A stretch of 64,000 nucleotides of DNA from Selaginella moellendorffii (GCF_000143415.4 NW_003314298.1:789014-853013); one strand, 5' to 3'. Shown: positions 1-12,577, counted from the first letter of the stretch. Program-made: numbers and translations. The notes: generated from the letters alone by a model not told the origin.

Positions 1-1658
1 ATCTCCTTATCACGGAGCATGGACTCGACGACACCACCACCATGAGCAACGCTCTTGTCAACGTTTATGGACGTTGTGAGAGTCCGGACGACGCAAGGAC
101 AGTGTTCGATCAACTCGAGCTTCCGAATCTCATCTCGTGGAACTCGATGATTGGAATCTACGTGCAGTGCGAGAGACACGACGACGCTTTGCAGCTCTTT
201 CGGACCATGCAGCAGCAAGGGATCCAACCAGACAGAGTAAATTTCATGACCATCTTGGGAGCCTGTACGATTGGCTCTCACGGAAGAACTCGCAAGTTAG
301 TGCACCAATGCGTCGAAGAGAGTGGACTGGGAGGCTCGCCCCTGGTGCAAACATCCCTGGTGAACATGTATGCCAAAGCTGGGGAGCTCGATGTAGCAGA
401 GGTGATCCTGCAAGAGATGGACGAGCAGCAGATAACCGCATGGAACGTCCTCATCAATGGGTACACACTACACGGGCGAAGCAGGGAAGCTCTGGAAACT
501 TACCAAAGGCTCCAGCTCGAAGCCATCCCAGTGGACAAGGTTACCTTCATCAGCGTCCTCAACGCATGCACAAGCTCAACGTCTCTGGCCGAAGGCAAGA
601 TGATCCATTCCAACGCTGTGGAGTGCGGCCTCGACTCCGACGTGATCGTGAAGAACGCACTGACCAACATGTACTCAAAGTGCGGCAGCATGGAGAACGC
701 TCGCAGGATCTTCGACAGTATGCCCATCCGCAGCGCGGTGTCCTGGAACGGCATGCTCCAAGCCTACGCTCAACACGGAGAGTCCGAGGAGGTGCTCAAG
801 CTTATCAGAAAAATGGAACAGGAGGGCGTGAAGCTCAACGGAATCACTTTCGTCAGTGTTCTCTCGTCGTGCAGCCACGCCGGTTTGATCGCAGAAGGCT
901 GCCAATACTTCCACTCTCTGGGCCACGACAGGGGGATCGAAGTAAAGACCGAGCACTACGGCTGCCTCGTAGATCTTCTGGGAAGAGCAGGGAAGCTCCA
1001 GGAGGCCGAGAAGTATATCAGCAAAATGCCATCGGAACCAGAGATCGTTACCTGGGCCAGCCTTCTCGGAGCGTGCAGAGTTCACAAAGATCTCGACCGG
1101 GGAAAGCTCGCCGCGAGGAAGCTCCTCGAGCTGGATCCAGGCAACTCCTCGGCCAGCGTGGTTCTCTCCAACATCTACTCGGAGCGCGGAGACTGGAAGA
1201 ACGCTGCGAAGCTGAGAAGAGCCATGGCCAGCAGGCGAGTGAAGAAGGTCCCGGGCATCAGCTCGATCCAGGTGAAGAACAAAGTTCACGAGTTTCGAGT
1301 CCGGGACACGAGCCATCCTCGAGCAGCGGAGATTTACGACAAAGTGGAGGAGCTGTGCTTTGCGATGAGGGAGGCAGGCTACGTCCCAGACACAAAGATG
1401 GTGCTGCACGACGTGGACGAGGAGCAAAAGGAGAGCTTGCTGGCTTACCACAGCGAGAAGCTGGCAATCGCGTTTGGGTTGATAAGCACTCCGGAGAAGA
1501 GCTCGCTACACATCTTCAAGAACTTGAGAGTGTGCGAGGACTGCCACACGGCGACCAAGTTTATCTCCAAGATCACCGGGCGAGAGATCGTCGTCCGCGA
1601 CAACCACAGGTTCCACCACTTCAGGGATGGCTCCTGTTCGTGCAAAGATTACTGGTAA
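1..1658 (+). CDS. PLS-class PPR protein with C-terminal DYW domain (5' truncated by window edge)
   Basis: The reading frame is open from base 3, so the ATG at 42 is probably internal and the gene starts outside the window. The protein is a string of P, L and S pentatricopeptide motifs (for example the [18 protein letters not shown] and [18 protein letters not shown] segments), then E/E+ motifs ([34 protein letters not shown]), then a full DYW deaminase domain: [12 protein letters not shown] carries the HxE zinc/catalytic motif, [10 protein letters not shown] gives the CxxC ligands, and it ends in CSCKDYW. DYW PPRs are nuclear-encoded C-to-U RNA-editing factors of mitochondria or plastids; organelle targeting cannot be judged because the N-terminus is missing. 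No intron is seen, as usual for this family. Confidence 0.95.
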   Translation, partial: LLITEHGLDDTTTMSNALVNVYGRCESPDDARTVFDQLELPNLISWNSMIGIYVQCERHDDALQLFRTMQQQGIQPDRVNFMTILGACTIGSHGRTRKLVHQCVEESGLGGSPLVQTSLVNMYAKAGELDVAEVILQEMDEQQITAWNVLINGYTLHGRSREALETYQRLQLEAIPVDKVTFISVLNACTSSTSLAEGKMIHSNAVECGLDSDVIVKNALTNMYSKCGSMENARRIFDSMPIRSAVSWNGMLQAYAQHGESEEVLKLIRKMEQEGVKLNGITFVSVLSSCSHAGLIAEGCQYFHSLGHDRGIEVKTEHYGCLVDLLGRAGKLQEAEKYISKMPSEPEIVTWASLLGACRVHKDLDRGKLAARKLLELDPGNSSASVVLSNIYSERGDWKNAAKLRRAMASRRVKKVPGISSIQVKNKVHEFRVRDTSHPRAAEIYDKVEELCFAMREAGYVPDTKMVLHDVDEEQKESLLAYHSEKLAIAFGLISTPEKSSLHIFKNLRVCEDCHTATKFISKITGREIVVRDNHRFHHFRDGSCSCKDYW

Positions 1659-4600
1659 AACGAAATGAATAATCATGCATTCTTTTTCTTTTATCCTTAT
1701 AGCTTACTTCACTTTTCTCCGGCAGTCACATCACTGAATATTCCAGTTCATTCTAAATAATGATACTCCTTTAGAAAGTATTTTCTTAAGTATTAAGACA
1801 TTCAATAGTATAAAAATAAAAGTACTTTAATTTTCTCCTTTTCTTTTTCATAGTTGACAGTGAAATTAAGTATTTAAAATATATTATTATATAGATAATA
1901 ACAAGAAAATTGGTACTAAATTTATAATTTCATAAAGAATATATATCAAATATTATGTGAAATGTTAAGATGCATTTCAAAGTAAATAGCTTAGATTCTT
2001 ATCCATAAAACTACAACCCCATACTTATAAAGGGATTACCTTAAATATATACCTTAGCTATATATAAAGCCTAGCATATAACGGTTGTTTAGTGTTTATA
2101 AAAAGCTAGGAACTTCTGAATCTTTTAGAGATGGATGATTAAGTAAGTAACAATTGTTTTTGGGTTTTTTGGCACTCAATTGGGGGCATAAAAGCATAAT
2201 ATAATGGATGCTAATGGAGACTCTCTTGTCTTTCTAGTTTTCAATCATGCCTTTCACCAATGCCAATACTTATGACCAAGTGCTAACTTATACAATCTCA
2301 AAATTGTATTTGTCAAGTGCAACAATTAACCTTAAGATCAATTTTTTTTTTCTGTTTTGCAATAAGAACAAGTCCATAGATGACAAAAATCATGAACACA
2401 AGGAGAAAGCAAGGAAATTGTTGTTTCCTTCTTTAAATCATGAAGCATTCACTTCCAATATGCACCCATTGTAGTGGTTGTACTGTGAGAGAGCAGAGGG
2501 TATCGTCCCAGCAAACTACACTGGGCATCATCTCAACATAAATAATAATATAACACCGCTTCAATGTACATACAATATAATAAAGAGAATCATGGTACTT
2601 ATTTCAAAATAAACTTCTCAGTCACAATACTCCAATTCTTTAGGCAACATGGGACAAAAAAACAAGGAGTGCACTCAAGCTTGATCAAATTGTTTGCACT
2701 TACAAATCTAGCAAACACTCAGTTAAAGCACTATACTTCTTAGTTGCATTGCTTTCATGATCCAGCCTAATTAGAGCAATCTAGGTTTTATCTTCTTGAG
2801 TGTCTTTTTTATTCCATTCTATTAACTCTGACCCAGATGTGATGACACTGATAAGAAGGGGTCATGTACTTTTCTTCCCATTTATTTGGTCATTGGATTA
2901 CTAGGTAATATGCTGTGTGGCACTTTACAAGAGGAGAGGGGAAGCACATGTATATTGGATGGCAAGAGGAGAGAGGAAAAAGGTGGCTATGGAGCTCTCA
3001 CTTAGGAAGACAACTTTAGTCTGTAGTAGTGAGAAGAAACCATAACTAAATTTTCAAAATGCCTGCAAACACTCTGATGTAGCCTCACTGCCATGAACAT
3101 CTACACCCCTGTTGAGGAGGAGTTGCCAAAGAAGCTCACTTTTGCTTCTATGTCTCACTATGATTTCCTTTCAAGTAACTTATAATGAGATCATGTGTTG
3201 CATACAAAAGAAGGGATTATCACCACATCATAATAAATACCCATGAGACGCTCATGAGGAAGGTTGCCTCTTATGCTTTGGATTCTTTTGTATAATCTGA
3301 GAATTTTTGAATAAACGTAAACACATCCACCATTCTCTTTAGCTTTAGTACTCATCATTGTCTTTCTTATCACCTAATTGTATTATAACTTTGCAGCTAA
3401 AGCTAGAAAAAATCTTAAATTAAGAACTTTTCTTCAACTTCAAGACCTGACCTGATTGCTCCTAGAAGAAATGCATAGAATGTTGATATAATTATCCATC
3501 TTTTATCACTTTTTTTCTTGCCTTTCTACCAATTATGCTTTCAATTGCTCAAAGACTATATACTAACCTAAATTGTTGGGCTAATTGCAAGAAGAAAGGA
3601 AAATTTGCATCCATTGAACAATTCCTTTGACAAGTTAAAGGTAGCCCAAAGTAATTTACCACTAAGAGGCTAAAATGTACAAAAAACTTATATAATGAAT
3701 TACAAAATTTTCTTGTTCTTGTTTTGTGGAGATATAAATGTTTTAAGTAACTATATTTGTAAAAATAAATGACAAAAGTGCTTGTAAGTACATATTCTCC
3801 TACACCATTATAGATTTTTTAGTTTAACTAGTTCTAAATATTCCTATAAAAATTCCTAGAAATAAAATATTTTTAAAAATTAAGAGTTATTGGATTCAGA
3901 AAAAATTAATGTCCTTGAAATGTAAACCTTCATTCAAATTGCACTAAAATAATATACTATAAATAATGTTATGAGCTAACATTTATACTTAGAATAGGCT
4001 AAAACCTCTTAAATTAGTAATTAAATTTTTTAGAGCTATTATTTTATATAATTTCTAAATTTAAATTTTTATTCATAACTAATAATGTTTTTTAAACATA
4101 ATAATAATAATTTATTATAATAAATTTTTATATAAATCTCTTTAATAAAATATTTTTCAAATATAAATTAATATAAATATTTTTATTTAAGTTTTAGCTT
4201 ATTAAGTAATTTGTTGAGTTTTATCATATTTTTCTAAAATTTTAATACACATTTTTTATATTTATTTTATAGAAAACTTAAGTGCCTCACTATAAGTTTT
4301 TTTTATTTAGTTATAACTATTAATCACTATTTACATCAATTAAAATATAGTTTCTAACAAAACTCCTTTTCCAATAAATTAACAAATTTTATTTTAAAAT
4401 GTTTATTTAAATATTTAATTTTTCTTGAGCATAATAAAATTTATTCAATATTAACCAAAGGATAAAAGTTTTATAAGAATATAATAGTTATTTATTTAAT
4501 TAAAATATAAAACTAAAAATTAATAAATTTAACATTATCATAAAATAATTTACTTCCATAAAATGCATTATCTATTCTTGCACCACAAAAACATTTATTA

Positions 4601-6910
4601 AATTTGTAAACAAAAACTTTAGAGTAGTGGTTTTGAACTATGAATGGTACATATAAAAAGTATTTTATTAACTGAATAATTTACTTGTCTACTTGAAAGT
4701 CCATTTTTATATATTATTTTTAATAATTATTATTTTAAATTGTACTATAAATTATATAATTAATTTAAGATTTATCTCTTTCAGTCTCTAACTTATCTCA
4801 TTTTATTAAGTTTATAAAATATCACTAATATAAAAACTTTCTAAACTAAATTTTTATATTTTTTTTGTGAAAGTTCAATCTAACACAATTAACAAAAAAA
4901 AAATTAACGTAAAAGTCTTATCAGGAAAACTCAGTTTATAACAAAAAGAAATTTACATTACATTAAGTGTGATATAGTTGTTATAAAAAAAAACTATGTT
5001 TTCTTTCCAGACTTAAGATTTGATTACTTAGTTTCTTTAAATAGCTTCACTTTATTTGATTTGAACAAGTTTGGCTCAAAACTTTGTTACTATAAACCAA
5101 GTGTACTATCACTACTTAATTATATAAAAAAAACTATATATATTTTTTCTTGTTGCTACTTTGTTGTATGCTTTGGAAAATTTCTAATTATATGTCTTGC
5201 TAGAGGAGGTTAAACTTCTTCACAATACTGATATCCCTTCCTTTTTGCCACGATGGTGAAAGACTGTGAACTTACCATCAAACTTCTACACCATGGCTTG
5301 AGAAGCAAAAACGCTTGTAGCTACTTTCCTCTTTATCACTTGATCTTCATCAAGCTAAGAGATGCACTCAACCAAGTAGAAACCACTGACCAACAAACAC
5401 CAAAATTTTGTGTTGAGTATGTCATGAACATGCCAGACCCCGCCCCAGGAAAAGTTCCCATCTTGGAAACAAAAATAAAGAAAAAACTTTCTCACCTCAT
5501 AAAGATGGCCTGAGAACAGGCCAAAGCTGATCCATCTGTAGAGAAGTAGTGTTCCAGTCTATGGCACAGGAATAAGGTGAAAGGCTGCGCCACAAAGGCA
5601 GCACATTAGATTCACGCTAGAGGAAATATTACCTGGTAATTTGCACAAAATTGCAAAAACTGCCCCAAGGGCAGGAAAGCAATAAGGATGCAAGAACATA
5701 TGAGTGTCCTTGGGGGATTTATAGAAACTCGAGAATCATTTACCTAAACCACCACCTTTTATAGTCAATTGTGTGGTATTTGTCAAAGCTATGGCAGCAA
5801 TTTTGGATATCCCTTGCAATCACAATGTTTTGAAAAGGAGATGACATGCATTAGCATTTCCATCATAAATATTGCCACAATACTAATGAAATGACAATGA
5901 TTTCAACTTAGAACTGTTGATGTTATTTGTAAACCAAGTTGCCGCCTACGCAAAAGCTGCATTGAACAGGTATTATAAGTTTTCTCAATGCGCCTCACAG
6001 AAGTCCGGCCCATCTACTTTCAAGAATCCCTCTCCGAGATCAATGCCCTGGTTGAGTGCAAGGGACCTCAGCATGAGGGAAGTCACAGCCTGAAGACCAT
6101 CCTGAAGACTCTTGTAAAAATTTCATCAAAAGAGGAGTGGATTACCTGGAGAGGGTGAGAGACCACGGCAGATATAGCCACAGTTTGCGCAGTGGTTGTT
6201 ATTCTGATACCCAAATGCTGCATTCAAAACACTTAAAAAGCATTTTATGTTCTACTATCCATGTTTTGAATCCACTACCATTGAACCAAATAAAAAGCGC
6301 AAATATGTATAAAAAGTGAAAAAATATAGAAACCGGAAGCAAACCCATTCGTTAGACAGTATGACAAATTGAATACGAATTGCTCAGATATAATAGAATA
6401 ACTTTAGAAGAGACCAGTTCCAGGAGATATGTTCAACGAAAATACCAAACTGTTTATGTTTGTCACCTGACATCATCCAGAATAAAATTGACACACAAAG
6501 TTTGAGAATGAAACGTTCTTTCTTAAGCCAGAGACGCGTTTGACTTCTCCAAAGTCGCCCATCTTTTCTGAAGCAAATTTGCCTCTTTCAGGGATATTCC
6601 AACAAAATACGAAATTCCAAAGAAAAAATATGTTTCTTTCTATTTGCCGGCCTGAAAGTACAGTCTAGAGGGCCGCAACAAGAGAAAAAATGAAACAAAT
6701 TCATACGCTATCGTGCACGACCAAAGTCAAGCATCATTGCTGACTGGAACACGCTCTTTGACTTTCTCCTTAGTGCGATTGCGTTTACACGGGCTTGGGG
6801 ACGTTCCTGCATGTTGCAATCGCCTTTCCTTGGGAGCGTTCGTGATGGTAGGGCCGGAGTCCTATTGGCATCTGGTCCAGAACAATGGCACTTTGTTCGA
6901 GACTTTGCAT
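1659..6910. other. AT-rich intergenic region, no supported gene
   Basis: About 5.2 kb without a convincing gene. From about 1.7 to 5.2 kb the sequence is extremely AT-rich, with long A/T-only stretches, unlike the flanks. Short ORFs (for example 2247-2474 and 5253-5513 on +) match no family I recognise and show no splice-linked continuation. The part from 5.9 to 6.3 kb is less AT-rich and may hold a decayed coding fragment, but stops interrupt every frame. I see no clear terminal repeats. Confidence 0.6.
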
Positions 6911-6915
6911 CTGCC

Positions 6916-6927
6916 TTTATATTTTTA
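6916..6927 (+). promoter_or_regulatory. Candidate TATA box of the alpha-CA gene
   Basis: TTTATATTTTTA lies about 120 bp upstream of the alpha carbonic anhydrase ATG, in a short AT-rich pocket within more balanced sequence. A transcription start about 30 bp downstream would leave a 5' leader of roughly 90 nt. Position and composition are the only evidence. Confidence 0.4.
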
Positions 6928-7045
6928 AGGACCGTTCTGGGGACCCAGACTCCAGAGAAGCAAATCACTCGAGGAGGAAACAGCAACTCTATATTTTTTC
7001 CTTTTCTTGCGTCTCAAACCAGGTGTAGATTCGAGACGAGGAGAG

Positions 7046-8119
7046 ATGGAGAGAACCAATCTCATACTATTGCTCTTCGTTTTTGCACAAGCCATGGTCA
7101 TCGCACAAGCAGGTAAATAGTTTTCGAACGAAATCGATCGATCATATATTGTTTTCTTTTCTTCTAGCCGAGGAGTATGACTACTCGAATGGGACTCGAG
7201 GCCAGGCAAACTGGGGAAACTTGAGACAAGAATGGAGGGCTTGCAGCAGCGGCAGAATGCAATCTCCGGTCGACATTCAATCCGAGGAGCTCCAGCCAGT
7301 GTGCTCTTTGAAGTTGCTCCAGACGAGATACAAACCAACGAATGCCACTCTCACCAATCTCGACCACGACATAGCAGTATGTATCTCCAGACTCCATCTC
7401 ATCTCCGAAAGATCTCCATCTAATCATGGCTCGGGCCCCTCGTTTTTCTATTCTCTGTTTGCGCAATAGCTCGAGTTTGGCGATGCTTCATCGGGATCGC
7501 TCATCATCGATGGCACCCTGTACAGTGTGAGCGAGTATCACATCCATGCTCCCAGCGAGCACACTGTGAATGGGAAGCACCTCGCAGTCGAGGGGCATCT
7601 TGTCCACAGGAGTGAAGACAACAGGCTTGCAGTCGTCGCAGTCATGTACACGATTGGATCCGAGGACGACCCTTTTATCGATCAGGTAAGCAGAGATCTG
7701 GGTCTTCTTCGAGTTGTTTTCACTGTCTTTTTGGTAAGGTTGAGCATTTTCTACCTGAGCTGAGCGGCGAGCAAGATGTTCAAGTGGTGGATCCCTCGCT
7801 GCTCAATGTTGGAGGCAAGCGATTCTTCAGATATGTTGGATCACTGACATCACCGCCCTGCACCGAGCAAGTGACATGGAGCGTGTTGAGACGAGTAAGC
7901 AAATAATTTCCTTAATCTTTAGTTTCTTTCCCTCTGACCTTGGTTCTGATGTTGCAGCCACGAACGATCTCGAAAACGCAGTACCGGCTTTTGGTGAATG
8001 CCCTCAATGTAAGAACTGATTCACGCGCTAAAAAACAGCTTCTAACATTGTGTGTACAGGGTGATAACAACAGATCGATACAAGGATTGTTTGGAAGAAG
8101 AATAAGCTATTATAAATAA
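7046..8119 (+). CDS. Secreted alpha-type carbonic anhydrase
   Basis: Six exons: 7046-7112, 7168-7376, 7470-7685, 7739-7894, 7958-8008, 8060-8119, all with GT-AG introns, giving 252 residues. The enzyme hydrates CO2 to bicarbonate at a zinc site. The first 22 residues are a hydrophobic signal peptide ending in AQA. Family marks: ANWGNL near the N-terminus, MQSPVDI, ATLTNLDHDI, the zinc ligands in YHIHAPSEH (HxH) and EGHLVH (third His), then the YVGSLTSPPCTEQV segment that forms part of the active-site wall, and the C-terminal FGRR after the last intron. Length is normal for plant alpha-CAs. The ATG follows a TATA-like box and gives a clean signal peptide. Probable site is the secretory pathway, apoplast or plastid lumen. 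Confidence 0.93.
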
Positions 8120-8516
8120 AAGATTCGTTAGAGTCCTTTTAGGGCACGCATTTTTTTAACCTCGTCTTGCTTAGATGCAGATCACCTGGCAAATCTTTCT
8201 AGCAAGCATTAATTCTTTACCCTTTCCTTTTTTAAGATTAGTAAGAGTGAATATGCTGAGTTGCACTAATGTTTTTGGTTTGCTTAAGCAAATCTGTTAT
8301 GCTGCAAATAAAAACGAGTTTTAACGTTTATTAAAGTAATTATATGAATTGTCTCCGCACATTGTTCTAGTTTTCTAAATTGATATATACTGCACATTTT
8401 ATTTTTAGACACCAACACTTTGTTTAAAGGTTATCCAAAAGCCCTAAACCCTTGTGTTTTAAAGATGGTCAAATTTTTTAGATCATGGATGGAGCATGGA
8501 AGATGGAGATTGTTTG
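8120..8516. other. Intergenic spacer between convergent genes
   Basis: About 400 bp of AT-rich sequence between the alpha-CA stop (+) and the trihelix stop (-). It should hold the two 3' UTRs; AATAAA occurs at about 8308. Nothing else is seen. Confidence 0.5.
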
Positions 8517-9416
8517 TCAAATGTCTTTGAGATTGTCTGCCACCCGGTTGAGCGCCACGGCCAGATTGGCGAGCTGCGCCGCCAGCTCCCTGCGATCCCT
8601 CGACTCGATCTGGAGCCTCTCCCTCTCAAACTGGAGCGCCTCCCTGTGCCGCGCCTCGCGCTTCTCCTCCATGCTCGCCACCGCCGCCATGTACGTGCTC
8701 GTCAGCTTCCCAATCGCCGCCACCACGTCGCTCGCCGATTGCTGCCTCTTCTTCTTCCCGCTCGACCCCGGCGCCAGCTCGTGGTGGTGATCGTGATCGC
8801 CCTTGCCCGCGCGCGTCGATTGCGCGCTGGTGCTGAGATGGTCCAGCGCCTGCGCCGGCGGCGGCGGCGACACGATGGCCAGCCGCCCCGAGAGGAAAGA
8901 GTCGAGGCGATCGAAGAGGTCCTTGTCGAAGTAGCAGGGCAGCGATGGATCCTCCCTGCGCCGCTCCTCGATCGACATGGCGAAGTAGTTTGGCCTGCCG
9001 CTCTTCTTGAGCACGCCCTTGATCGTCTTGTAGTCGGAGAGGAGATTGTCCCACTTGCCCTTGCACTGGGCGACGTCGCGATCGTCGATCCCGTTGCGCT
9101 TCATGTGATCCACCACGCGCTTCCACTTCTCGCCCGAGCTGATCACCATCTTGTCCCGCGACAGGCAGCTCGCGCCGCTCGTGTCGATCGTCGCCTCCGA
9201 TTCCATCTTCTTGCCCTCGATCAGGAGCAGCACCTCGCTGTGCGTCCAGTTGCGATTCCTCTTCCTCTTCCCGGACAGCTGGTCGCCGGCATTCCTCGCG
9301 GCGCCACCGCCGACGCCGCCATAGCCCTTGTGAGCGGCAGCGTCCCCGACGATCACCTCCGAGCCCCCGAATCCGGCCTGCGATGCCTCTACCAGCTCCA
9401 CCAGCGGCGATGCCAT
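8517..9416 (-). CDS. Trihelix / Myb-SANT-like transcription factor
   Basis: Single-exon ORF of 299 residues. A basic patch (GKRKRNRN, a likely nuclear signal) precedes a Myb/SANT-like trihelix DNA-binding domain at about residues 54-150: the spaced tryptophans are in NWTHSEVLLLIEGKK, GEKWKRVVDHMK and KGKWDNLLSDYKTI. The C-terminal third has a second basic stretch (GKKKRQQ) and a long charged helix, about residues 235-298, probably a coiled coil for dimerisation. This layout matches the ASR3-like trihelix group, known as plant transcriptional regulators; the exact orthologue is not determined. The start lies only 210 bp from the divergent cornichon ATG, so the two probably share regulatory DNA. 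Confidence 0.85.
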   Translation of the reverse strand: MASPLVELVEASQAGFGGSEVIVGDAAAHKGYGGVGGGAARNAGDQLSGKRKRNRNWTHSEVLLLIEGKKMESEATIDTSGASCLSRDKMVISSGEKWKRVVDHMKRNGIDDRDVAQCKGKWDNLLSDYKTIKGVLKKSGRPNYFAMSIEERRREDPSLPCYFDKDLFDRLDSFLSGRLAIVSPPPPAQALDHLSTSAQSTRAGKGDHDHHHELAPGSSGKKKRQQSASDVVAAIGKLTSTYMAAVASMEEKREARHREALQFERERLQIESRDRRELAAQLANLAVALNRVADNLKDI

Positions 9417-9626
9417 CGTAATCTCGCCCTACAGCTCCATGGAGTCTCCCCAGCTCTCTTCTCACCTGGCTCGATCCATCGCTCTTGCCCGCTCGCGGGA
9501 GCCCTAAACTCCGGCCGACGTGGCGCTCTGGACGGCCGGGATTGATGCTCTCGAAGCAAGGGCTCGGATTGAATAGGGTTTGAGGGCTTGCTCTTCGTTG
9601 TCTGTGCTCGGTGGAGGAAGGCGCGC
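9417..9626. promoter_or_regulatory. Short divergent promoter between trihelix and cornichon genes
   Basis: 210 bp separate the two start codons, which point away from each other. Both 5' leaders and both core promoters must lie here or extend into the neighbouring genes. No TATA box stands out and composition is GC-rich to balanced, as for broadly expressed bidirectional promoters. Confidence 0.5.
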
Positions 9627-10517
9627 ATGGCATGGGACCTAGCGCTGTGGATTCTCTCGTTTCTCGCGGTCGCAGCGGCGCTGGGGATCATCGTCTACCA
9701 GGTGAGCTCTCTTCCTCCTCGGAATCTCTTCGTCAGTGATGAGAAGGCAAAAATTCATTCTTGGCGAGTCCTTTGGACAAATGAGCTGGAGTAATCGCTA
9801 ATCTTCTCTCTGAGACGCTTCTTGCCACTGATGATCCACTGTAGCGTGTCATATGAGTTCTTCTTTAGGACAGTGACTATAGCACAGTCTTTAAATCTGA
9901 GGCTTCAAAAGGGAAATTTTTTTTCTTCTCTTCTGATGATGGGTTGTTTTTTTTGTCCTTCTCTCGCAGCTGCTATGTCTCTCCGATCTCGAATTCGATT
10001 TTATAAATCCCTTTGATTCTTCATCGCGTATCAACCGGTTTGTTCTTCCTGAATTTGCTATCCAGGGAGTGCTGAGCGCGATCTACCTTATTTTCGGCTA
10101 CTGGCTCATGTTCTTGCTAAACGCCCCGCTCTTATATTATAACATAAGACTGTAAGTTGCCATGTTTTTCATGTTTCCCTGCATTGACATGCTCTGATGT
10201 TAACGTGAATTTCTTTTTTTTTTTCACCTCAGATACATGAGCAAGAGGCACCTTGTAGATGTCACGGAGATCTTCAATCAGCTTGAACCGGAGAAGAAGA
10301 TACGCTTCTACAAGCTCGGCTTTTACCTTTCTTTGCTGTGCATCGTCATATACAGGTAAGCATAGCTCCGTGTTTATTTCTTAAAAGTTGGATTACTTTC
10401 TTGTACAGGATGCTATTGAGTGTGATTTAAGGATTTTTGTTGCTGCTCTGTAGGCTGGTGGTTTCCTCGATGGAGGTCATTCTCGAGTCGGGCATTGCAT
10501 CCATGGCGGAGATTTAA
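9627..10517 (+). CDS. Cornichon-family ER cargo receptor
   Basis: Four exons: 9627-9701, 9970-10151, 10233-10355, 10454-10517; 147 residues. Cornichon (yeast Erv14) proteins are small multispanning ER membrane receptors that load membrane cargo into COPII vesicles. The start MAWDLALWILSFL forms the first hydrophobic segment. Exon 2 carries the signature stretch LSDLEFDFINPFDSSSRIN and VLPEFAIQG, followed by a second membrane segment and LLYYNIRL; exon 3 carries HLVDVTEIFNQL and EKKIRFYKL, then another membrane segment. The ATG at 9627 is chosen because it gives the conserved MAWDL start; an upstream in-frame non-ATG extension is not conserved. Confidence 0.94.
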
Positions 10518-10939
10518 TTGTGAGAATTCAGTTGTTCCACTCTTTAGTGCTGAACAAATTTTCGTCCACGCAGGATTTTAGTTTCTCAAACGTGTAGAGT
10601 GAGGTACAAATAGATGGTAATTTTTGATGTGATCTAATGACTTCTATGTGCAGGAAAGAAAAGTATTTTCTTTGTGAATATTGTAGTCTATCTTCGGCTA
10701 TAATATATGTACGCATTGCGTCAAAAATGAAGTGTCGCTTCTCATTGGGTACGCGGCGAATAAATACCGCTTTCTCAAAAATTCGTGGGACCAAATGTTT
10801 TCAGAAAACAGCTCCGCTCCATCTATGCCCGTGCCTTGTCGACAAATTTCTATTTGTCGGGTAATCACATTTTTAATTTTTTTTTTTCCCTCTCTTTTGC
10901 GGCTGGTTGTGGAATCCGTCTCATGGTATATATTTGCAG
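10518..10939. other. Intergenic spacer / possible 5' UTR intron
   Basis: The cornichon 3' UTR and the leader of the kinase-like gene. TTTGCAG directly precedes the chosen ATG at 10940 and follows a T-rich tract near 10875, so a 5' UTR intron or an upstream coding exon for the next gene is possible. No other feature is seen. Confidence 0.4.
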
Positions 10940-12391
10940 ATGCGGCGGGACGAGAGCTCACTTCGAATGGGGTTTCTTTCCTTGCTGCGATCAAGGAAGT
11001 CAGGTTTCGTTCTGGAAGGTGATGAATCAAGCTCGGCACGCAGTAGTGGAAGTGTCGCTCCTTCAACAGAGTTAGAGGGTGCTGCTTATGTCTGCTCCGC
11101 TTGCAAGACTCGCAGTTTTAGGAGCTCGGGAAGGCCACTGAAGGTTTTCTTTTATGAGGAGCTCAAGGCAGCTACCAACGACTTTGGGTTTTGCAACTAC
11201 ATGGCAGACGCAGAGGGTGGTCATGTATTTAGAGGAGTTTTAGAAGGAGGCGAGGTGGTTGCCGTGAGAGTTATATCGGACGCATCAGTCTTTCAATCTC
11301 GCAAGCAGCTCTTGGGCCGCATTCGTTCGTCTAATATTGTGAGACTGGTAGGCTACTGCGACGAAGGCGACGACAGGAAATTTCTTGTTTATGACTTCAT
11401 CTGCAACGGCTCTTTGGAGTGGCATCTAACAGGTAGCGAATTTTTTCCTTTTCATCTTTACATCGTCGTTGTTCTCTAATCGTGACCTTGTGCAGTTCTC
11501 ACTCGGAATGCCATGGGTTGGTCTATAAGGAAGTCAATTGCCGTGGGAATAGCCAAAGGTTTGCTTTACTTACACAGCTACTCAATCGCACATAGGAACT
11601 TGCGATCTAGGAACGTTCTCTTGACTCATGATTATACACCAGTTGTAAGTAAGCTATGTTTGTAGTTTCAGTGCCTAAAACATTTGCACAGATTACAGGG
11701 ATGGGCTATGCAAAGCATAAAACTCAACCAGCTTTTCCAAGTCCTCCTTGTGTCACTGGGTAAGTTTTGTATTTATCTCAGACGCCATTGCTCATTTTTC
11801 ACGTTGATAGCTACTCTGCTCCAGAACATTTCCGGGGGCATGCAGTGGACGAGAAGAACGATATCTTTTCCTATGGTGTCATACTGCTGGAACTCATCAC
11901 TTCTCGAAAGGCCATGGAGGATTCAAGCCAACGCCTTCTGACAGAATGGGTAAAATGCTGCCTCGTGGTGTTCGTCTATTGACATAGAGTTGTTTTATAG
12001 GCGTCCCCGCTGCTCCGAGACTTTGACCGCCAAAAGCTCGTCGATCCCGAGCTTGGCTGCGACGATAACAACACCTACGAGCTTGTCACTATGATGAGCA
12101 TTGCGTCGCTCTGCTTGAGCGAAGATCCACTGGAAAGGCCAAGCGCAGACAAGGTAAACGTGCGAGAACTTGAGTGTCTCATCGCCTTTTTAAATATCGT
12201 TCCAGATCTTGAGCCTGCTAGAAGAGGATTGTGACAGGGAGGTTTTCAGCTCCGACGATGACTTGTCCACTCTGTCGCAAGCTTCGTCGTCGCTAACACA
12301 TCGAGCGGAGAAAAAGGTGACTTGGAATGCTTGCTCTCCAGTAAGAAGAGCTCCTTCTCGTCGCCTCTCATACAATGTCATGCTCTCTTAA
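10940..12391 (+). CDS. Receptor-like cytoplasmic kinase homologue, predicted pseudokinase
   Basis: Six exons: 10940-11432, 11496-11644, 11692-11759, 11811-11949, 12001-12153, 12206-12391. The order is that of a plant RLK/RLCK kinase domain: FFYEELKAATNDF, a glycine loop (AEGGHVFRG), RLVGYCDEGDDRKFLVYDF, GIAKGLLYLH, GYSAPEHF, DIFSYGVILLELIT and a C-lobe ending in RPSADK. The catalytic residues are replaced: the usual VAVK is VAVRV, HRD is HRN, and DFG is GMG. Loss of Lys and both Asp predicts no normal phosphotransfer, so the role is probably scaffolding or allosteric. No transmembrane segment is seen. A second in-frame ATG at 10967 is an alternative start. The reading frame is intact across all exons, which argues against simple decay. 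Confidence 0.82.
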
Positions 12392-12577
12392 AAAAAACTA
12401 TGGTTCTTTTACTAAAGAAATTCAATCCTTTTCATCGTCTAAGGGAACGAAAAATTATACTAGAAAATAGTATATCAATGCCATCTCGAAGTTTCGCCCC
12501 GTAAAATTTCAAACTGATACTACTTGGATTTCCTACGATCTCACCATATTCAAAACCGTTGATTGTTCCGATTGATA

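Noticed and set aside
675-1451. 258-codon minus-strand ORF across the PPR gene
   Set aside because: Antisense of PPR codons with no recognisable domain or start context.
137-1672. Long ORF (511 codons) overlapping the first PPR gene in another frame
   Set aside because: It begins with GTG, is rich in Arg/Ser/Gly without PPR or other motifs, and is a shadow of the PPR coding frame.
4000-5200. AT-rich block considered as a centromeric or organellar (mitochondrial/plastid) insert
   Set aside because: No tandem satellite period and no organelle genes are visible; AT-richness alone is not enough.
2247-5513. Small ORFs in the AT-rich region as possible genes
   Set aside because: Short, biased in composition, without family motifs or linked exons.
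8496-9545. 349-codon plus-strand ORF opposite the trihelix gene
   Set aside because: Arg/Leu/Ala-biased antisense shadow of a GC-rich coding exon; the minus frame carries a clear DNA-binding domain.
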